DNA of 64,000 bases from Theocolax elegans (taxonomy: Eukaryota; Arthropoda; Insecta; Hymenoptera; Cerocephalidae): the NCBI GenBank assembly GCA_026168455.1, contig CM047429.1, forward strand, positions 1,291,370-1,355,369, read 5' to 3'. A program made the translations under genes and the position numbers. Positions 60,038-64,000 of the stretch are shown here, one piece after another (position 1 is the first letter of the stretch; the number at the start of each line of letters is the position of its first letter). The notes below the pieces were generated by a model. The model was not told the DNA's origin. It saw only the letters and a list, made by a program, of their open reading frames with translations, and made no database searches.

Positions 60038-60078
60038 TTTTTTTCTTTTTTTTTCCGTCTTATTAAATTTTTATTAAT

Positions 60079-60930
60079 GGTGCCCGACAATAATTAACGG
60101 GGCGTTCTCCCGGTCGCGTGGTATATACGCGGCAAGCAGGGTCTGCCCCCGTGCTCGCCTCGCGCAATACCTAATCGGTTTCGGTAGCACCGGTGTGCTA
60201 CCGTACAAACATACCTGCACACACACTCAACACACGCTAATTGTATACCGACCAATGTCGGGTACTTACCGGGCTGGTTTATCCATAGGCCCTGGTGTGC
60301 GTCGGCACCCCGACGTCTGCTGGCCGGTGGAGTCGGCGCGGTTTCACGTCGTCCTCGACGGTGATCTGCAGGTGCGGCCTGATGCCGCGTCGATTCGCCT
60401 ACCTCGGGGAACACTCAACCCGAGGTATCTGGTCCTTCGCACTGCACTTACACGAACTCATGAGCACTCGCGTACGGCTTCCCGGAGCACGGACAAACCG
60501 GTCCGGTACTTCCTGTGGCGCGCGAAACTAAACGTGTCGATGTGTCAAAGGGTGCTGTCGCGGTTAAGATTATATAATTGTATATACGGGTATTAATAAC
60601 AATTGTATATACGGATGCTCGCACACATCCTCGGTCGTCGACATAAACACGCGTGTTTCATGGCCTTCAAGAGGCAACGCACGAAACAGTAACAACGTGC
60701 GAGATTCTAAGATATAATATTTAATACATACTACGAAATAATATAATACATTAAGTATTATTTATTTCATTGCATCGACGTCTCGTTCGCAATATATATG
60801 TATATATATATATATAGTAATGCTGCACTGGGGATCAGGGTGCAGGTTAAATAGGGTCAACAATTAATTATAGATAAAATAAGCCTTTATTAACAATACT
60901 AACAATTAAAGGGGTGGGCACCAGCCGCGT
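60079..60930. other. Right flank of the satellite, GC-rich then AT-rich, non-coding
   Basis: An abrupt change from AT-rich satellite to GC-rich DNA at 60079. On the minus strand CCG|GTAAGTACC near 60259-60272 is a strong splice-donor match and could end an exon covering part of 60273-60420, but no protein is recognisable. A short direct repeat (AATTGTATATACGG) lies at 60577 and 60602, and TA simple sequence at 60795-60818. Confidence 0.35.
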
Positions 60931-61732
60931 TAATACGTGACGAATATCGATAACATGCGGGTTATCCTAGCCGAACAAAATCTAAATAGCAGTGCTCTCG
61001 CCGTGCCGAATCGTGGCAGAGTTTCAATTGCTCCGGGTTATGCTGTAAGAAGGGGAAGGGGGCAGGACGGGAAGAAACGGGATGCTCGCATGCACTTTCT
61101 GCGGTACTCGGCGGTACCGTCAGCAGAGGAGTATTTAATCACCAACCTTTATGAAGTTTCCGGGACACCAGGTTGGGACGCTGTTGCTCTCTCTCTCTCT
61201 CTCTCTCTTTCACACACAGAGTTACACACGCTATCTATGGTCCGGTGTAGTCGAGTCGACCGTCCGTAGAGCTCTGCCTCGGCGTGCTCGAGAGCTCCGT
61301 CTTCGTACCGCGCGCCTGCGCAGTACGTACTCGTGCGCGGCACCTCAAACTCGCGTCTCGCGAGCGAGTCGAGTGCCGCTGTAATCAGGCTGTTTTTGTA
61401 TAACTCAGCTGTATGGTGATGATGACCCGGTGCTGCTGCCGTCTGGGAGATGCGGTACGACCTCTTCTCAGGTAACTAATAATTCGTTCCTGATTATCTG
61501 CATTCATCAAATTGGTACGACTTGAGTTTCAGGCACGAAGCTCAGCCGCCGCCGCTTGCTGCTCGAGGCCGAGTCACCCCTCTCTCCTCGACGACGTTGA
61601 CCTCGCTGATGGATAGCCGCTCCGTCTACGGCTCTAGGTAGGTATTTGGTCGTGAGGTTTACGCACATATGTGTATTTGCATGCGTGATTATCCGGGAGA
61701 TCGGCTGTACACGTTGTTTGTGTACAGCAACC
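60931..61732 (+). other. GC-rich region with promoter-like and splice-like signals
   Basis: A CT dinucleotide run (about 61185-61209) is followed by a CpG-rich stretch (61250-61380). CAG|GTAACT near 61470, TTTCAG before 61533 and TAG|GTAGGT near 61636 would outline a ~104-bp exon (61533-61636). This looks like the 5' end of a host transcript, but no conserved protein is seen. Confidence 0.3.
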
Positions 61733-62119
61733 TAACCTCAATTTACCCTATGATATTCCTTGTACAGCTGTAGTGATTATATACAGCTGGGAGGGTCCTG
61801 GAGGCTTCCTGGTGATCGCCTCCCTTGAATATCCTGTTTGCAGTATCAGACTCGGAGGAGCCCACCTGATAATCTGAGCTCGCCCAAGGTCCTCATCGCC
61901 AGGACCACCTCAGTGTTGTGTACTGGGCTTGGGAAAGGGTATTTAGTATGTGAGGGTAGGCAGGGCGTAAGTTCATAGTTGATGTTCGGGTAGGTAGCTA
62001 GGGAAAAGTATATGGGTAGGTAGGTGTAGCTAGGGACTCGTCTAGCTTACACGGGTAGGTAGGTGTTCGCCAGGGTTTCTATAGCTCGCTTTTGACATGT
62101 GCAAAGCACATTGTCACAA
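61733..62119. repeat. Dispersed repeat, copy B
   Basis: Second copy of the repeat at 16255-16822, same orientation, sharing both ends and lacking about 180 bp of copy A. It ends at CACATTGTCACAA, directly beside the stop of the short ORF at 62129-62293. Confidence 0.75.
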
Positions 62120-62128
62120 TATATATAT

Positions 62129-62293
62129 TTACCAAGTAGCGGCAAAATCCATCTGTAATTCACGAAATTCACTTAAAGTATCTCGACGATGTTCACGGAA
62201 CTCCTCGCGTAATACCGTATTAAAATCACGAAACCGATTTGAAATTAATTCTTCTATTAATTTTAAAATATTATAAATATCGTCGTGCGACAT
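62129..62293 (-). CDS. 54-residue charged helical ORF
   Basis: ATG at 62293 to TAA at 62129. The product is rich in Arg, Glu and Leu/Phe with a repeating pattern (FREE, FREH, FREL), suggesting an amphipathic or coiled-coil helix. No family recognised. Its stop lies 10 bp from the end of the dispersed repeat, so a longer ORF may have been cut by that insertion. No upstream promoter identified. Confidence 0.35.
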   Translation of the reverse strand: MSHDDIYNILKLIEELISNRFRDFNTVLREEFREHRRDTLSEFRELQMDFAATW

Positions 62294-62299
62294 TATTAT

Positions 62300-62900
62300 T
62301 AACACCCGAGAACCGTGATACTAAGCGCGAATACGACTTCGTACTAATGCAATAGCCACACCCGCTTGCCCACCAATCTCCGAACGTTGCCGAAAATCAT
62401 AGATCAGCAGAAATTCCTTTCTTCCACACTTGTTCTTGTTCACTTTTAATATACGAAACAAAACTTAGTTAAAACAGGTAAATTAATAATTCAATATAAA
62501 TTCATTGTCGAATTTAGTAAAAATATGTAGAACCTTTTACATTTCACATAGATTTTATTAATTTTATCATTAATTTTCCTATTTTCAGAAATCAATAAAT
62601 GCTAAAAATTGCTTAGAAATTAAAAATTTTAATAAAATAACTAATAGATGAATTAGTTTAAATTATTATAAATGTTATTTAATAGTCACTTGTTTAAATT
62701 AATAATTTAATCCTATATAAATTATCGTTACAAGGTAACACGAATTCCCGTGTTATAGTATATCTATATATGGACAACGCTCCTTCCTTTCCCATCCTAT
62801 CCATTAATTTCCTACTTAATTAAAAATTATAAACATAGTGAGGTACTACCTTACAAAATTTCTAAAATCTCGGAACTCTAAGGGTTAAGCACTGTCGACG
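62300..62900. other. AT-rich non-coding DNA
   Basis: No gene or element ends seen. A short inverted pair (AACACGAATTCCCGTGTT) lies near 62737-62754. Confidence 0.4.
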
Positions 62901-62902
62901 CA

Positions 62903-62985
62903 GCGCGGACGGTAGATTAGTGGTCAAGGCACGGGTCTCTTAATTCGTCCTCTTGATTCGTAACGTGGGTTTGCGTTCCGTCATC
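62903..62985 (+). other. tRNA-like sequence (tRNA pseudogene or SINE head)
   Basis: An A-box-like TAGATTAGTGGTC at 62913-62925 and a B-box-like GGGTTTGCGTTCC around 62968-62979 are spaced as in tRNA genes. A CTCTTAA stretch like the tRNA-Lys(CUU) anticodon loop lies between, but the anticodon stem pairs poorly and the acceptor is not closed. It is therefore not a functional tRNA. Confidence 0.4.
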
Positions 62986-63226
62986 TGCTTTTCGTTATTC
63001 AAGAATTAATGAACAAATTCACTTATTTAATTTAGTAGTGATATCGCACTGTTATAATAAAACATGTAAATGTATGTAAATATAAATATATAGATTTACT
63101 TATAAATTTGTCCTAAAAAAATGGAAACAATAGTTTTAGCGTTACATAATAGTTATAGCTTACCAATCATATACTTGATAAATTAAAAAAAAAATAATAA
63201 AAATTTCTTATTTCTCTATACAATAC

Positions 63227-63418
63227 CTTTCACTTTCGGGCGTGTCACCCCTAGGATTGGAACCTCTGTCAGTATCTGCTGTTTCATAAATGCCTTCATC
63301 ATCGTGTAATTGTCGAGAATGATGCCTTGAGCCGAAAGGACTTCTTGATGTAGGTTGTCTATATCGACCATAAACAAACCTCGTTTCGTCATCCCGAGTA
63401 CGACTGCATCTTCGGCTT
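63227..63418 (-). CDS. Likely internal host exon, 192 bp
   Basis: On the minus strand a T-rich tract and TTTTATAG precede 63418, and AAAG|GTATTG follows 63227. Length is exactly 64 codons. One frame is hydrophilic and rich in Arg, Ser and Asp (RRCSRTRDDETRF ... LHDDEGIYETADTD), like a cytoplasmic tail or disordered linker. A second frame is also open. It contrasts with the AT-rich flanks, as coding exons do in AT-rich insect genomes. The gene is not recognised, and no neighbouring exon is identified in the window. Confidence 0.5.
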
Positions 63419-63740
63419 CTATAAAATATATAAGTAGATAAAATGTTTAAGTTTGCGAAACGTAATTAAGATTTTTTCATGTTGTGACTAGCCAATACGA
63501 ATCAATTATCTATTAATATTTTCAATGTATTATATAATGCATCATTAAATTAATGACCTCAATTAAAAATCAGTTAAAAGAAAATGAAGGAAATTTGTTT
63601 TTAATTTTATTTGTTTATGTAGCATTTATATGAATAAAGTTTTTTTCTCTGAATTATGTATAATTAAATTACATAGAATCATGATTCAATATTCGGCTTA
63701 ATACATAAGTTAAGATATAATAATTTTCTGTACTAGGCCG

Positions 63741-63970
63741 TAATAGTATATCACACACCTAGGGAGGTAAAGTATTGGTCAGTCCATAGTACATGTAAAT
63801 TGACACCCGAGCCAAAGGCGAGGGTAGCAAACATATGCTATGGGGTGACAATTTTACCTCCCGTGGGATGTATACTATTTTTCACCACCAGTAGACCGAA
63901 AATGACACATTCCTCTTTCGGTGTCGGGAGGGAATGTGGTACTTTCGGTCTACGTGTGGTGAAAAGTAAG
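63741..63970. repeat. Cluster of two nested hairpins, possible miniature element
   Basis: The second hairpin (63880-63962) pairs TTCACCACCAGTAGACCGAAA... with ...TTTCGGTCTACGTGTGGTGAA, about 30 bp with few mismatches. The first (about 63747-63872) pairs AGTATA...GGGAGGTAAA with TTTACCTCCC...TATACT, and AATTGACACCC with GGGGTGACAATT inside it. Confidence 0.6.
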
Positions 63971-64000
63971 ATTTTACGTACTCTTAGAAAACGCTTTATT

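Larger units (their letters stand above)
37450..60078 (+). repeat. Hammerhead-ribozyme satellite, ~41 tandem 550-bp monomers
   Basis: Monomer length is 548-551 bp in the well-preserved parts and about 540-550 bp in 45800-51790. Each carries one 69-nt type III hammerhead on the plus strand; motif starts are spaced by the monomer length from 37462 to 59969. Monomers are about 95-99% alike by eye. Recurrent variants mark subfamilies, and monomers 1-16 recur in order as 27-42 (offset ~14.25 kb). A T-rich tract follows each hammerhead. The ~99-codon ORF starting MALDHEYALC in most monomers overlaps the ribozyme and looks incidental. The left edge falls inside a retroviral env remnant, the right edge in unrelated GC-rich DNA. 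Confidence 0.97.

Noticed and set aside
37450..60078. CRISPR array
   Set aside because: The unit is ~550 bp with no short-repeat/spacer alternation, in eukaryotic DNA.
36917..60078. Satellite as a single insertion within env
   Set aside because: No target duplication, and env does not continue after 60078.
37820..60097. ~99-codon ORF (MALDHEYALC...) repeated in most satellite monomers, as a protein family
   Set aside because: It overlaps the hammerhead and T-rich tract, amino-acid changes are as frequent as silent ones, and indels break it freely in the middle block. Repetition of the DNA explains its recurrence.
60094..60596. Protein-coding genes in the GC-rich right flank
   Set aside because: Overlapping ORFs on both strands reflect GC content; no domain was recognised.
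62903..62985. Functional tRNA gene
   Set aside because: The acceptor and anticodon stems do not pair properly and the anticodon loop is 8 bases in the only pairing fold.

Overview
The window looks like repeat-dense nuclear DNA of an insect. An ant or other hymenopteran is plausible, but that is inference. The supporting signs are an errantivirus-like retroelement with an env remnant, a fragment of the Mutator-like domain that is common in insect elements, TTAA-flanked and TA-flanked miniature elements, CT-rich microsatellites, and no bacterial gene organisation. I recognise no complete host gene. Host sequence is limited to a few possible exons.

Layout: 1-4846 is the 5' part of a minus-strand Ty3/gypsy-type element (LTR, tRNA-Lys-type primer site, frameshifted gag with an internal tandem duplication); its pol lies outside the window. 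A palindromic TTAA-flanked miniature element (4858-12636) is split by a complete minus-strand Ty1/copia element (5186-12445, identical-looking 245-bp LTRs, 5-bp target duplication GTAAT). A Mutator-like transposase fragment follows (13043-13669), then two solo LTRs with 4-bp target duplications (14260-15335 and 17082-17870), several miniature inverted-repeat elements and a 675-bp palindrome (22386-23060). Next come a non-LTR RNase H fragment, a decayed Ty3/gypsy pol (23876-26037) and a 255-bp tandem repeat (26481-27806).

29121-37449 is a plus-strand errantivirus-like element: candidate LTR with a heat-shock-type promoter and eight 25-bp repeats, then gag, protease, RT, integrase and a truncated env. 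Between RNase H and integrase it carries an unusually long acidic linker and a segment that reads like a divergent TARG1/Poa1p-type macro domain.

The most striking object is the satellite at 37450-60078: about 41 tandem copies of a ~550-bp monomer. Every copy carries a 69-nt type III hammerhead ribozyme motif on the plus strand (42 motifs). Twenty-one match the ideal core and helices in full, with 14-nt loops I and II that share a perfect 8-bp kissing complementarity. The others carry recurring variants, some of which should kill cleavage. Sixteen monomers (1-16) recur in the same order, private mutations included, as monomers 27-42. The block between them is rich in single-base deletions. 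Plus-strand transcripts of this array are predicted to self-cleave into ~550-nt units.

The right flank (60079-64000) holds GC-rich non-coding DNA with splice-like signals, a second copy of a dispersed repeat, a 54-codon ORF, a tRNA-like sequence, a likely minus-strand host exon (63227-63418) and a strong hairpin cluster.
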